Source: Aminobacter sp039907765
GTDB taxonomy: Bacteria; Pseudomonadota; Alphaproteobacteria; Rhizobiales; Rhizobiaceae
Reading direction: 5' to 3'
DNA: 64,000 bases
Assembly (NCBI RefSeq): GCF_039907765.1
Contig: NZ_JARDJI010000006.1
Location: forward strand, 124,001 to 188,000
Part shown: one piece after another, positions 8,786 through 19,024 of the stretch
How the letters are laid out: the number at the start of each line of letters is the position of its first letter
Position numbering within the stretch: position 1 is the stretch's first letter
The notes under the pieces: generated by a model
Database searches by the model: none
What the model saw: only the letters and a program-made list of their open reading frames with translations
What the model was told of the DNA's origin: nothing
Position numbers and translations under genes: made by a program

Positions 8786-11700
8786 ATGAATGTGCATTCC
8801 AGGCAGAACGATCCGCTGATCCTGTCAGGCCGCGACGTCACCGCGGTTCTCGGGCCGACCAATACCGGCAAGACCCATCTCGCCATCGAGCGGATGATCT
8901 CGCATGAAAGCGGGGTAATCGGGCTGCCGCTGCGCCTGCTCGCCCGCGAGGTCTATGGCCGCATCTGCGAGAAGGTCGGTGCCCACAAGGTGGCGCTGAT
9001 CACCGGCGAGGAGAAGATCCAGCCGGCCGGCGCGCGATACTCCGTCTGCACGGTCGAGGCGATGCCGCGCCAGACCGACGCGGCCTTCGTCGCCATCGAC
9101 GAGGTGCAGCTCGCCGGCGACCTCGAGCGCGGCCACATCTTCACCGACCGCATCCTGCATCTGCGCGGCAGGCAGGAGACGCTGCTGCTCGGTGCGGGGA
9201 CCATGCAGGGCATCCTGCAGAAGCTGCTGAAGGGCGTGTCGGTGGTCACCCGGCCGCGCCTGTCGCACCTTGCCTATGCCGGCTCGAAGAAGCTGACCCG
9301 CCTGCCGCGCCGCTCGGCCATCGTCGCCTTCTCGGCCGACGAGGTCTACGGCATCGCCGAGCTGATCCGGCGCCAGCAGGGCGGCGCCGCGGTCGTGCTC
9401 GGCGCGCTGAGCCCGCGCACGCGCAATGCCCAGGTGGCGCTTTTCCAGTCCGGCGACGTCGACTACCTGATCGCCACCGATGCGATCGGCATGGGGCTCA
9501 ACCTCGACGTAGACCACGTCGCCTTCGCCCAGAACCGAAAGTTCGACGGCTACCAGTACCGCCAGCTCACCGCCGCCGAACTCGGCCAGATTGCCGGCCG
9601 CGCCGGCCGCCATTTGCGCGACGGCACGTTCGGCGTGACCGGCCAGGTCGACCCGCTCGACGAGGAACTGGTCGAGAAGATCGAGGGACATGACTTCGAG
9701 CCGGTGAAGGTGCTGCAGTGGCGCACCGCCACCTTCGATTTCTCGAGCCTCGACGCGCTCAAGCGGTCGATCGACACCGCCGCGCCGGTCGAGGGGCTTA
9801 CGCGCGCCCTGCCTGCGGTGGATGCGCAGGCGCTCGAGCACTTGTCGCGCGACCCTGCCATTCGTTCGCTCGCCACCAACCGCGAGCGCGTCGCGCTTCT
9901 TTGGGAAGCCTGCGCGTTGCCCGACTACCGCAAGATAGCCCCAGCGCAGCATGCCGACCTCATCGCCTCCATGTACGACGATCTCGTCCGGCGCGGTCAC
10001 GTCGACGAGGCCTACATGGCCGAGCAGGTCCGTCGCGCCGACTCCACCGAGGGCGACATCGACACGCTTTCGCACCGGATCGCCCAGATCCGCACCTGGA
10101 CTTTCGTCTCCAACCGCCCCGGCTGGCTTGCCGATCCGGCACACTGGCAGGAAAAAACGCGCGACATCGAGGACAGATTGTCGGATGCGCTGCATGAACG
10201 GTTGACGAAACGCTTTGTAGACCGCAGGACTTCCGTCCTCATGCGCCGCCTTAGAGAAAACACCATGCTTGAAGCCGAAATCAGCCTGTCCGGAACCGTC
10301 CTCGTCGAAGGTCATCACGTCGGCGAACTGCAAGGGTTCCGTTTCACCGCCGACCAGAGCGCCGGCGGCGAAGACGCCAAGGCAGTGCGCACGGCGGCGC
10401 AGAAGGCGCTGGCGACGGAATTCGAGACGCGGGCCGAGCGCTTTGCCGCGTCGCCCAATGGCGACATCGCGCTGGGGTCGGATGGCGTCCTGCGCTGGAT
10501 CGGCGCGCCGATCGGCACGCTGGTCGAGGGCGAGGACCCGCTCAAGCCGCGCGTCGTGCTGCTCGCCGACGAGCAGCTGACCGGTCCTGCGCGCGACAAG
10601 GTCGCGGCGCGCGCCGAGCGCTTCGTCAATTTCCAGGTCGAGCTGCTGCTCAAGCCGCTGGTCGACCTCAAGTCGGCCGAGCAGCTGTCCGGCATCGGCC
10701 GCGGCATCGCCTTCAGGCTCGTCGAGAATTTCGGCCTCATCAACCGCCGCGACATCGCCGAGGACGTGAAGTCGCTCGACCAGGAAGGCCGCGCCGCGCT
10801 GCGCCGTCTCGGCGTGCGCTTCGGCGCCTACCATGTCTTCGTGCCGGCGCTGATCAAGCCGGCGCCCGCGGGGCTCGTCACGCTGCTCTGGGCGCTCAAG
10901 AACGAGGGCAAGGACAAGCCGGGCTTCGGCGACGTGGTCCACGCGCTGGCCGCCGGGCGCACCTCGGTCGTCATCGACCAGGCCTTCGACAAGGCGTTCT
11001 ACCGGCTTGCCGGCTTCCGCAACCTCGGCCGCCGCGCGGTGCGCGTCGACATCCTCGAGCGCCTCGCCGACCTCATCCGCCCGGCGCTGGCCTGGCGGCA
11101 GGGCGCCGGCGCCCGCCCCGACGGAGCCTATGACGGCAGCTCGTTCATCGTGACGCCGCAGATGATGTCGATTCTCGGCGCCACGGGCGACGACATGGAA
11201 GAGATTCTGAAGGGCCTCGGCTATCGCGCCGAACCCAAGCCGGCCGCCGAGGTCAAGGACAAGCTCGAGACGATCGATGCCGCCGCGCGCGAGGCGGCAG
11301 CCCAGGCCATGGCAGCCAAGGCGGCAGCCGCCGCGGAAGCCGCTGCCGGTGAGGCGGTAGAGGTGTCGACGGAGGCATTTGCCGAAGCTGCCGATGCCGC
11401 GCAGGCGCCGGACGCCGGACATGCGCCGGAAGCCGCTGCCGGGCAGGTGGAAGTCGCTGCCGAGCCGGTTGCCGAGGTGACGGCCGAGCCGGTCGCGGCG
11501 ATCGAGGCTGCAGCCGAGCCCGAGGCAGCCCCGGTCGATGCGCCTGCTGCCGAGGCGACACCGGTCGAAACCGTTGCGGCGGAAGCATCGGAAGCGGTGG
11601 AGGAGCCCAAGCCCATCCTGCTGTGGCGCCAGGCACGTTTCGAGCACCGTCCGCGCAACCATCGCCAGGACAACCGTCCGCGCGGCGGCCAGCGCGACCA

Positions 11701-12007
11701 GCGCAACGGCCAGGCGGCGCACAGCGGCGAGGCCAATCGTAGTGGCCCGCGTGAAGGTGGCGAGGGCCGCGATGGCGGTCGCCCGCGCTTTGATCGCAAG
11801 CCCGGCGGCAAGCCGCAGGGCGAGGGCGGACGTCCCGAGCACCGCGGCCGCGGCGATCGTCCGGGTGGCGAAAAGCACGGCGATCGCGGCGGCTTCAAGG
11901 GCAAGCCCGCATTCCAGCAGAAGCCACGCGAGGAGCGTCCGGCGCGGATCGATCCCGACTCGCCCTTCGCCAAGCTCGCGGCGCTGCGCGACCAGCTCAA
12001 GAAGTAG
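8786..12007 (+). CDS. SUV3-like DEAD/DEAH helicase with basic RG-rich tail
   Basis: This protein of about 1073 residues has an N-terminal superfamily-2 helicase core of the mitochondrial SUV3 type: Walker A GPTNTGKTH (residues 23-31), Walker B AIDEVQLAGD, and motifs V-VI ATDAIGMGLNLDVDHV and QIAGRAGRH. A long helical middle follows. From about residue 830 it becomes low-complexity Ala/Glu/Val, then a basic Arg/Gly/Asn tail (RPRGGQRDQRNGQ) that looks RNA-binding. It likely unwinds RNA or RNA-DNA hybrids. The start at 8786 follows GAGGGCGG. An S4 RNA-binding gene begins 5 bp after its stop, supporting an RNA role. A LexA-type box lies upstream. Confidence 0.88.
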   Translation: MNVHSRQNDPLILSGRDVTAVLGPTNTGKTHLAIERMISHESGVIGLPLRLLAREVYGRICEKVGAHKVALITGEEKIQPAGARYSVCTVEAMPRQTDAAFVAIDEVQLAGDLERGHIFTDRILHLRGRQETLLLGAGTMQGILQKLLKGVSVVTRPRLSHLAYAGSKKLTRLPRRSAIVAFSADEVYGIAELIRRQQGGAAVVLGALSPRTRNAQVALFQSGDVDYLIATDAIGMGLNLDVDHVAFAQNRKFDGYQYRQLTAAELGQIAGRAGRHLRDGTFGVTGQVDPLDEELVEKIEGHDFEPVKVLQWRTATFDFSSLDALKRSIDTAAPVEGLTRALPAVDAQALEHLSRDPAIRSLATNRERVALLWEACALPDYRKIAPAQHADLIASMYDDLVRRGHVDEAYMAEQVRRADSTEGDIDTLSHRIAQIRTWTFVSNRPGWLADPAHWQEKTRDIEDRLSDALHERLTKRFVDRRTSVLMRRLRENTMLEAEISLSGTVLVEGHHVGELQGFRFTADQSAGGEDAKAVRTAAQKALATEFETRAERFAASPNGDIALGSDGVLRWIGAPIGTLVEGEDPLKPRVVLLADEQLTGPARDKVAARAERFVNFQVELLLKPLVDLKSAEQLSGIGRGIAFRLVENFGLINRRDIAEDVKSLDQEGRAALRRLGVRFGAYHVFVPALIKPAPAGLVTLLWALKNEGKDKPGFGDVVHALAAGRTSVVIDQAFDKAFYRLAGFRNLGRRAVRVDILERLADLIRPALAWRQGAGARPDGAYDGSSFIVTPQMMSILGATGDDMEEILKGLGYRAEPKPAAEVKDKLETIDAAAREAAAQAMAAKAAAAAEAAAGEAVEVSTEAFAEAADAAQAPDAGHAPEAAAGQVEVAAEPVAEVTAEPVAAIEAAAEPEAAPVDAPAAEATPVETVAAEASEAVEEPKPILLWRQARFEHRPRNHRQDNRPRGGQRDQRNGQAAHSGEANRSGPREGGEGRDGGRPRFDRKPGGKPQGEGGRPEHRGRGDRPGGEKHGDRGGFKGKPAFQQKPREERPARIDPDSPFAKLAALRDQLKK

Positions 12008-12012
12008 CAACC

Positions 12013-12396
12013 TTGGCCGGCGAGGGAAGACAGCGCATCGACAAGTGGCTGTTCTTCTCGCGTGCGGTCAAGTCGCGCTCGCTGGCGGCCAAGCTGGTGC
12101 AGACCGGCGGGGTCCGCCTCAACGGCCGCAAGCTCGACCAGGCATCCGACATCGTCAAGACAGGCGACGTGCTGACGATCGCGCTCGACCGCCGCATCCT
12201 GGTCTACAAGGTGCTGTCGGCCGGCGTTCGCCGCGGTCCGGCCGAGGAGGCGCGGCTGCTCTATGAGGATCTCTCGCCCGAGCCTACGCCCAAGGACCAG
12301 GCGCCGCCCGACGCGCGCCCGCCCCTGCGCGATGCCGGCAGCGGCCGCCCGACCAAGCGGGAACGCAGGGCCACCGATCGCCTGCGCGGCGACTGA
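12013..12396 (+). CDS. S4-domain RNA-binding protein (HslR-like)
   Basis: This 127-residue protein has an N-terminal S4 RNA-binding fold (RIDKWLFFSRAVKSRSLA, then KLVQTGGVRLNGRKLDQAS, then VKTGDVLTI; residues 8-60), followed by a charged, Pro/Arg-rich tail. HslR/Hsp15 relatives bind stalled 50S subunits carrying nascent chains. The only plausible start is a TTG at 12013, 5 bp after the helicase stop, which implies translational coupling. No strong ribosome site is visible. Its position behind a helicase suggests a shared RNA-handling job. Confidence 0.85.
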   Translation: MAGEGRQRIDKWLFFSRAVKSRSLAAKLVQTGGVRLNGRKLDQASDIVKTGDVLTIALDRRILVYKVLSAGVRRGPAEEARLLYEDLSPEPTPKDQAPPDARPPLRDAGSGRPTKRERRATDRLRGD

Positions 12397-12533
12397 GGCG
12401 GCTGGAGCGCAAAGATGAGAAAGCCGTTCCGCCAGGGGCCGTCTGCGCGGAATGGCCGCCCTTGCAACAGCCCGGCAAAGGGGTTACCTCACCGACAAAG
12501 TTCGCCCGTACGGGAAGTCCCGGAGCCTACCGC

Positions 12534-12872
12534 ATGACCTACGTCGTCACCGACAATTGCATCAAGTGCAAGTACACCGACTGCGTCGAGGTCTGTCCGG
12601 TCGACTGTTTCTACGAAGGCGAGAACATGCTCGTCATCCATCCCGACGAATGCATCGACTGCGGCGTCTGCGAGCCCGAATGCCCGGCCGACGCCATCAA
12701 GCCGGACACCGAGCCGGGCCTGGAGAAGTGGCTCCAGGTCAACACCGAATATGCCAGCAAGTGGCCGAACCTGACGGTCAAGAAGCCCGAATTGCCGGAG
12801 GCCAAGGAGTTCGACGGCATCGAAGGCAAGTTCGAGAAGTACTTCTCGGCGGAGCCGGGCGAGGGCAACTGA
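12534..12872 (+). CDS. fdxA: 7Fe ferredoxin ([3Fe-4S][4Fe-4S])
   Basis: This 112-residue ferredoxin is of the Azotobacter FdI type. Cysteines C9, C12, C17, C21, C25, C40, C43, C46 and C50 give the spacing for one [3Fe-4S] and one [4Fe-4S] cluster (CIKCKYTDCVEVCPVDC and CIDCGVCEPECP). The C-terminal half is the long acidic extension of this family. The ATG at 12534 follows CGGAG. It carries low-potential electrons, partner unknown. It follows the S4-domain gene by 137 bp on the same strand. Confidence 0.95.
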   Translation: MTYVVTDNCIKCKYTDCVEVCPVDCFYEGENMLVIHPDECIDCGVCEPECPADAIKPDTEPGLEKWLQVNTEYASKWPNLTVKKPELPEAKEFDGIEGKFEKYFSAEPGEGN

Positions 12873-13226
12873 AGGCTGCGCCGAAGCCCTCGGCCACAGC
12901 GTGAAGTTTCCGTGCCGAGCTCGGCTCTTGACGCGGCAGTCTCTTCGCGCATGCAGCAAAATCTTGATTCTTCCGACTTTTTGTGTTAGAGGTACGGCAA
13001 CATGCCGGTGACACAACGTCGATCTATGGCGCGAAGCCTAATTCACTGAAAGGTGACAACCTCAATCCGGGCCAGAGAAATCTGGGCCGGCAGTCGCATT
13101 TGCGAGTGCCCGGTTCAATCTCTCGGATTGGGGGTCGATTTTGCGTGCGGCACAAGGTCGCGCTTGGCGACCGCCCCTTAAAGCCGGCCTCGGCGGGCCG
13201 GCGCCACAAGAAGGAGTTCAGGGCGT
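12873..13226. other. carD upstream region
   Basis: About 350 bp without a gene. A candidate promoter reads TTGATT at 12964-12969, a 17-bp spacer, and TAGAGG at 12987-12992, which is weak in the -10 box. Several G+C-rich inverted segments occur between 13085 and 13205 but none is a clear terminator or riboswitch. Confidence 0.4.
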
Positions 13227-13811
13227 ATGGCAACTTCCATCCCGCAGAAGAAATCCGCAGCACGTCACGGTTTCAAGACCGGTGAGTTCATCGTCTATCC
13301 GGCGCACGGCGTCGGCCAGATCGTCTCCATCGACGAGCAGGAAGTGGCGGGACACAAGCTCGAGCTGTTCGTGATCGACTTCCAGAAGGACAAGATGCGC
13401 CTCAAGGTGCCGGTCGCCAAGGCGACCTCCATCGGCATGCGCAAGCTCTCCGAGACCGACTATGTCGACCGCGCGCTGAAGGTCGTGCAGGGCCGCGCCC
13501 GCGTCAAGCGCACCATGTGGTCGCGCCGCGCTCAGGAATATGACGCGAAGATCAATTCCGGCGACCTCATCTCCATCTCGGAAGTCGTGCGCGACCTCTA
13601 CCGTGCCGACAACCAGCCGGAGCAGTCCTATTCCGAGCGCCAGCTCTATGAAGCCGCGCTCGACCGCATGGCGCGCGAGATCGCGGCCGTGAACCGCATG
13701 TCGGAGACCGAGGCCGTCCGTCTCATCGAGACCAACCTCAACAAGGGTCCGAAGCGCGGCGCCAAGGCCGACAACGAGGAAGCCGACGCCGAACAGGAAG
13801 AAGCCGCCTGA
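13227..13811 (+). CDS. carD: CarD family RNA polymerase-binding regulator
   Basis: This 194-residue protein has an N-terminal CarD/TRCF RNAP-interacting domain (FKTGEFIVYPAHGVGQIVSI, residues 16-35). A helical DNA-binding half follows (KRTMWSRRAQEYDAKINSGD, then SERQLYEAALDRMAREIA), and the tail is acidic. CarD stabilises open promoter complexes, especially at rRNA-type promoters with poor -10 elements. AAGAAGGAG lies upstream of the ATG. The gene has its own long leader and a strong terminator at 13837-13863, so it is monocistronic. Confidence 0.95.
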   Translation: MATSIPQKKSAARHGFKTGEFIVYPAHGVGQIVSIDEQEVAGHKLELFVIDFQKDKMRLKVPVAKATSIGMRKLSETDYVDRALKVVQGRARVKRTMWSRRAQEYDAKINSGDLISISEVVRDLYRADNQPEQSYSERQLYEAALDRMAREIAAVNRMSETEAVRLIETNLNKGPKRGAKADNEEADAEQEEAA

Positions 13812-13836
13812 TCGGCCGCACAATCCCAGATCATGA

Positions 13837-13863
13837 AAAACCCGGCCTCGGCCGGGTTTTTTT
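13837..13863. terminator. Terminator after carD
   Basis: AAAAACCCGGCC and GGCCGGGTTTTT form a 12-bp stem with a minimal loop and a following T-run. It lies between convergent carD and the ABC transporter ATPase gene and can serve both. Confidence 0.9.
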
Positions 13864-13897
13864 GTTGCCGCTGAAGCGGCCGTCCCAATGAAGGTAC

Positions 13898-14661
<764 letters not shown>

Positions 14662-14665
<4 letters not shown>

Positions 14666-15360
14666 GAGCGCGCCTCCAGGAAGCCGCCGTAGCGGTTGAG
14701 CCGCTTCTCGAGCCGGACCTGCAGGGTCGAAAGCACCGAACTCATGGCAAGGTAGAGCAGTGCCGCCTCGACATAGAGGATCAGCGGCTCGTAGGTGGTG
14801 GCGACGATGCGCTGGGCCGCCTGAAACATCTCGGGCACCGTGATGGCGGCGGCAAGCGAGGTGTCCTTGACCAGCGAGATGAAGGTGTTGGAGAGCGGCG
14901 GCACGGCCACGCGCGCGGCCTGCGGCAGGATGGTGCGCCGCATCGCCTGCGTCCAGGTCATGCCGATCGAATAGGCCGCCTCCCACTGGCCCTTCGGCAC
15001 GGAGGTGATGACGGCGCGGATGATCTCGGACGAATAGGCGCCGATGTTGAGGGTGAAGCCGATCAGGGCCGCCGGAAAGGCGTCGAGCACGATACCGACG
15101 CTGGGCAGGCCGTAGAAGATCAGGAACAGCTGCACAAGGAGCGGCGTGCCGCGGATGATCCAGACGTAGAAGCGGACGATGGCCGTCAGCGGGGCTGGGC
15201 CGAACAGGCGCAGGAGCGCTGCCCCCAGGCCGACCGCCAGGCCGAGAACGAAGGAAAGCAGCGTAAGGGGTGCGGTGAAGACCAGGGCGGCCCACAGAAG
15301 CGGGCCGAGCGAGTCCAGCATCAATTGAAGCCAGTGGGGCAAGGCGAAGGCTCTTTCCAT
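14662..15360 (-). CDS. Amino-acid ABC transporter permease
   Basis: This 232-residue inner-membrane permease is of the His/Glu/Gln/Arg type with about five transmembrane helices. The EAA coupling loop is visible (QWEAAYSIGMTWTQAMRRTI), as is the family-typical IIRGTPLLVQLF. It forms the membrane channel of the importer encoded by its two neighbours. It lies 99 bp after the binding-protein gene, with a stable hairpin in that gap, and overlaps the ATPase gene by 4 nt. Confidence 0.92.
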
Positions 15361-15369
15361 AACGACGAG

Positions 15370-15394
15370 CCCGGAAAATCGCAGATTTTCCGGG
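15370..15394 (-). promoter_or_regulatory. Intercistronic hairpin between binding-protein and permease genes
   Basis: CCCGGAAAATC and GATTTTCCGGG form an 11-bp perfect stem with loop GCA. There is no T-run. It probably protects the 3' end of the abundant binding-protein message and lowers permease expression. Confidence 0.65.
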
Positions 15395-15459
15395 CGAGTA
15401 CATGCAGAAAATGGAAGGCGGGGCGGACGCCGTTCGGCTGCCCCGCCCCTGGGGGATGC

Positions 15460-16233
15460 CTACTGCGAGACGTCCGTGCCGAAATAGGTCTCGGAGATCT
15501 GCTTGTAGGTGCCGTCGGCCTTGAGGTCGGCGAGCGCCTTGTTGATGGCCGCGACCAGCTCGGGGTCGCCCTTGCGCACGATCACGCCGGAGAAGTCGGC
15601 CTTCGCTTCCTCGGCCACGATCTTCACGTCGGCGTCGGGCTTCTGCTTCTTGAAGTCGTAGAAGGACAGGCTGTCGTTGATGGTGGCGTCGGCGCGGCCG
15701 TTCAGCACCAGCTGGATCGACTGGTCGAAGCCATCGGTGCCGACGAGCTCGGCGCCGTTCGATTCCGCGATCTTGCCGAAGTTGCTGGTCAGCGACTGGG
15801 CCGACTTCTTGCCCTTGAGGTCGGCGAAGCCCTTGATCTCGGCATTGTCGCCGCGGACGATCAGCACCGCCTTGGACGCGATGTAGGGCTCGGAGAAGTC
15901 GTACTTGGCCTGGCGTGCCTCGGTGATGCCGACCTGGTTGATGACGGCGTCGTAGCGGTTGGCGTCGAGGCCGGCGATCAGGCCGTCCCACTTGCCCTCG
16001 AGGAATTCGGCTTTCACGCCGAGGCGCTTGGCGATCTCCTTGCCGATCTCGACGTCGAAGCCGACCAGCGCGCCCGAGGCGTCGTGGTAGGTGAAGGGCG
16101 CATAGGTGCCCTCGGTGCCGATCTTGAATACGCCTGCGGCCTTGATCTGGTCGAGGTTCTCGCCGGCGTGGCCGGCGAGGACGGCTGCGAGCTGTAGCGT
16201 TGCTGCGAGGGCCAGCGATTTCAGCGACTTCAT
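15460..16233 (-). CDS. Cystine-type amino-acid ABC transporter substrate-binding protein
   Basis: This 257-residue periplasmic binding protein has a signal peptide (about residues 1-23, cleaved after GHA). Family-3 solute-binding sequence follows: KIGTEGTYAPFTYHD, LVGFDVEIGKEIAKRLG, KWDGLIAGLDANRYDAVINQV, and YDFSEPYI. This resembles enteric TcyJ/FliY, so L-cystine or a related amino acid is the likely ligand, though specificity is inferred. It is the first gene of a three-gene import operon with permease and ATPase. About 250 bp separate it from the divergent sigma-factor gene. Confidence 0.9.
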   Translation of the reverse strand: MKSLKSLALAATLQLAAVLAGHAGENLDQIKAAGVFKIGTEGTYAPFTYHDASGALVGFDVEIGKEIAKRLGVKAEFLEGKWDGLIAGLDANRYDAVINQVGITEARQAKYDFSEPYIASKAVLIVRGDNAEIKGFADLKGKKSAQSLTSNFGKIAESNGAELVGTDGFDQSIQLVLNGRADATINDSLSFYDFKKQKPDADVKIVAEEAKADFSGVIVRKGDPELVAAINKALADLKADGTYKQISETYFGTDVSQ

Positions 16234-16484
16234 TTTCTGTGATCCCGATTTTCTTGCCCGGCCTTGTTTGTCGGGCGTGTTGTGATGAGGCGCAATCTGT
16301 CAGAAGCCAGGAAACGGCATAAGGAATGAAATTTCAATTATACTTATCTCTTAGAATGGAATTCCTGCAATCCCGGCGCATCGCCGCGACCGTGGAACAT
16401 TGGCCCCGATGTCGCGTTTATGGCTCTGCGGGGCGGACCGGGTTGCGCTCCGCGCCTTTGCAGCGCGATCCGAAAGAGCAGGGC

Positions 16485-17354
16485 ATGGCTATGGACAGGG
16501 CAGGCCTCGCCGGCGAACAGATGATGCTGAAGGCGGCATCGCGCGCGCCTTATCTGGATCGCGTGGAGGAACGCGATCTGGCGTTCCGCTGGAGAGAACA
16601 GCACGACCAGGATGCCTTGAACCGCATCACCACCGCTCACATGCGCCTCGTCATCGCCATGGCCGTCAAGTTTCGCCGCTACGGCCTGCCGCTCAGCGAT
16701 CTGATCCAGGAGGGGCATGTCGGCCTGCTGGAAGCTGCGGCGCGTTTCGAGCCGGAGCGCGACGTGCGCTTCTCCACCTATGCTACCTGGTGGATCAGGG
16801 CGTCGATGCAGGATTACATCCTCCGCAACTGGTCGATCGTCAGGGGCGGCACGAGTTCGGCCCAGAAGTCCCTATTCTTCAATCTCCGCAGGATGCGCGC
16901 GCGGCTCGCCCAGGGCGGTGGGCTGCTCGGCGGCACTTCGGCCTATCACGAGATCTCGGTTGCCCTCGGCGTATCGGAGGCCGACGTCGCCACTATGGAC
17001 ATGCGCCTGTCGGTGCCCGATGCCTCCCTCAATGCCCCGCTCAACGACGAAATGGACGCCGGGGAGCGCATGGACCTGCTGGTTTCGGACGAGCCGCTGC
17101 CGGACGAACTGGTCTGCGAGGCAATCGACATCGAGCGGCGTTCCGGCTGGCTGCGCGATGCGCTCGGCGTGCTCAACGCGCGCGAGCTTCAGATCATCGA
17201 AGAGCGCCGGCTGAGCGAGGAGGGGGCCACGCTCGAGCAACTTGGGACCACGCTCGGCATATCGAAGGAGCGCGTCCGGCAGATCGAGACGCGCGCGCTG
17301 GAGAAGCTGAAATCGGCGCTGGTCAAGCAGAACGTCGATTTCGTCGGCGCCTGA
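16485..17354 (+). CDS. rpoH: RNA polymerase sigma-32 type factor (RpoH2-like)
   Basis: This 289-residue sigma factor has region 2 (LIQEGHVGLLEAAARFEPE and FSTYATWWIRASMQDYIL), the diagnostic RpoH box (QKSLFFNLRR), and a region 4.2 helix-turn-helix (LGISKERVRQIETRALEKL). It directs RNA polymerase to heat-shock and envelope/oxidative stress promoters. Alphaproteobacteria often carry several RpoH copies, and the divergent residues here suggest the RpoH2 class. The ATG at 16485 is chosen because the upstream open frame lacks sigma sequence. No anti-sigma gene is adjacent. Confidence 0.88.
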   Translation: MAMDRAGLAGEQMMLKAASRAPYLDRVEERDLAFRWREQHDQDALNRITTAHMRLVIAMAVKFRRYGLPLSDLIQEGHVGLLEAAARFEPERDVRFSTYATWWIRASMQDYILRNWSIVRGGTSSAQKSLFFNLRRMRARLAQGGGLLGGTSAYHEISVALGVSEADVATMDMRLSVPDASLNAPLNDEMDAGERMDLLVSDEPLPDELVCEAIDIERRSGWLRDALGVLNARELQIIEERRLSEEGATLEQLGTTLGISKERVRQIETRALEKLKSALVKQNVDFVGA

Positions 17355-17357
17355 AGC

Positions 17358-18827
17358 CTACCTGTCCGTGACGATCTTGACCTTGTCGCCGGCCGAAACG
17401 GTGGCGCCCGGGCCAAGGGCGTTGAGCACGCGGAACAGGTCGAGCTTGCGATCGACGCCGACCATGCTCGCAGCAAGCGAACCCATGGTCTGGCCCGGCT
17501 GAACCGTGACGACGCGGATGCGCAGCGGCTTGAGCGCAGCCTTCTCCGCGGCGGTCATCACATGGAAGCTGGAGCTTACCGTGCGTGCGATGCTGTCGAG
17601 CTGGTTGCTTGCCGTCGGTGCTGCCGTCAGCAGGCGATAGACCTGGGTCTCGGCCCGGATGACGACGATGTCGAACTGCCAGCCCTCGGCGCTGGCGCGC
17701 GCAAAGGCCGCTTCGTTGCCGTTGATGGTCTGAGCCTGCACGCTTGCCGGATCGAGGCCCGCCACCCAGCCGCTGCGGATGTAGTCCGGCAGCGACATGT
17801 TGTTGTTGATGCTCACGCCGTCGAACCGGATGGCGATGTTGCCCGGACCGGTCGCGGTGACGGCGGCGGCCGTGTTGTCGATGATGAAGCCCTGCGGCAC
17901 CGCAAAGGATATGCCGAGCTTGGGATGGAGGAAGTTGGTGCCGCGCACATAGCCTTCTTCCGGCGTATCGCCGAACAGCAGTCCGTCGATGCCGGCCAGA
18001 AAGGAGTCGCGGTCGCGCCGGCCGATGCCCGGCGCCCCGAACTGGCGCGCGTGGCGCTGGGCGAGATCGATGCGCTGCGGCGCATTGGGGTGGCTGGCAA
18101 GGAAGTCGAGGCTGGCGTCGGTGGCGCCGCTGACGGAGCGGAAGTCGCTGTAGGACGCCATCGACTGCAGGAAGCGGCCTGCGGCGAACGGATCGTAGCC
18201 GGCCTGCCCGCTCGTCTTGATGCCGATGCCGTCGGCCTCCAGTTCCTGGTTGCGCGAGAACTGGGCGAGCCGGAGCTTGCCGCGGATGAGTGCCGCCTTG
18301 GCCGTCGGGCTTTCGCCGAGCACGTCCGTCACGACCTTCGTCGCCAGCACTTCCTCGGCTTCCTTCTGCTGCCGCTGGACGCCGTGATTGGCGGTGACGT
18401 GGCCCATCTCGTGCGAGATCACGGCGGCGAGCTCGGCCGAATCGTTGGCGAGCGCCAGCAGGCCGCGGGTCACGTAGAGATAGCCGCCCGGCAGCGCGAA
18501 GGCGTTGACGTTGGGCGAGTTGAGGATGGTGATGCGGTAGGTCTGGTTCGGGTTGGCCGAAGCCGTGGTCAGGCTGCCGACCACCTTGGCCACCATGCGC
18601 TCCAGCTTCGGATCGGAATACTCGCCGCCATAGGTGGCGAGGATGCGCGGATGCTGGGCCTTGGCGATCTCGGCGAACTTGTCGTTGCGCGAGACGTTGT
18701 CGACCGTCACGGGGTTGTTCGAAGGCTGGAAGCCTGACTCGCGGACGTCGGCCGGATTGAGCACCTGGCACCCGGCGACGAGCGCCGTCAGCGCGACCGC
18801 GAGGGCAAGTCGCGAGCGGCGTGACAT
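17358..18827 (-). CDS. M48 family metalloprotease lipoprotein with LysM domain
   Basis: This 489-residue lipoprotein has a lipobox ending LVAGC (C20). The zinc peptidase site is HEMGH (residues 139-143), with a further EADGIG downstream ligand motif. The C-terminal LysM-like domain (about residues 440-485: VQPGQTMGSLAASMVGVDRK) should bind peptidoglycan. It resembles BepA/YfgC-type proteases that survey outer-membrane protein assembly. The start at 18827 sets a proper signal peptide; longer frames upstream do not. It converges with the sigma-factor gene, with only 3 bp between stops. Confidence 0.9.
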   Translation of the reverse strand: MSRRSRLALAVALTALVAGCQVLNPADVRESGFQPSNNPVTVDNVSRNDKFAEIAKAQHPRILATYGGEYSDPKLERMVAKVVGSLTTASANPNQTYRITILNSPNVNAFALPGGYLYVTRGLLALANDSAELAAVISHEMGHVTANHGVQRQQKEAEEVLATKVVTDVLGESPTAKAALIRGKLRLAQFSRNQELEADGIGIKTSGQAGYDPFAAGRFLQSMASYSDFRSVSGATDASLDFLASHPNAPQRIDLAQRHARQFGAPGIGRRDRDSFLAGIDGLLFGDTPEEGYVRGTNFLHPKLGISFAVPQGFIIDNTAAAVTATGPGNIAIRFDGVSINNNMSLPDYIRSGWVAGLDPASVQAQTINGNEAAFARASAEGWQFDIVVIRAETQVYRLLTAAPTASNQLDSIARTVSSSFHVMTAAEKAALKPLRIRVVTVQPGQTMGSLAASMVGVDRKLDLFRVLNALGPGATVSAGDKVKIVTDR

Positions 18828-19024
18828 GGGCTTCTCGGTGAGGCCGTGGCGGCGGATAGGCAGGGCAGCTTCCTTTCGGTGGTCTGGGCAGCGGCGAAGC
18901 ATTACCCGACGGTATCGCGTGGACCTAGCCATACTCACTATGCCGAGACAATAAGGCACGCTTGGTCATTGTGGCGATTTGACCGTAAATTATGTCCGCT
19001 TCCGGGCAAATTCCCGTGATCGGC

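Noticed and set aside
8825..12010. A 1061-codon open frame antisense to the helicase gene
   Set aside because: It mirrors the third-position G/C bias of the real gene, has no family motif, and is Arg/Ala/Leu-rich filler.
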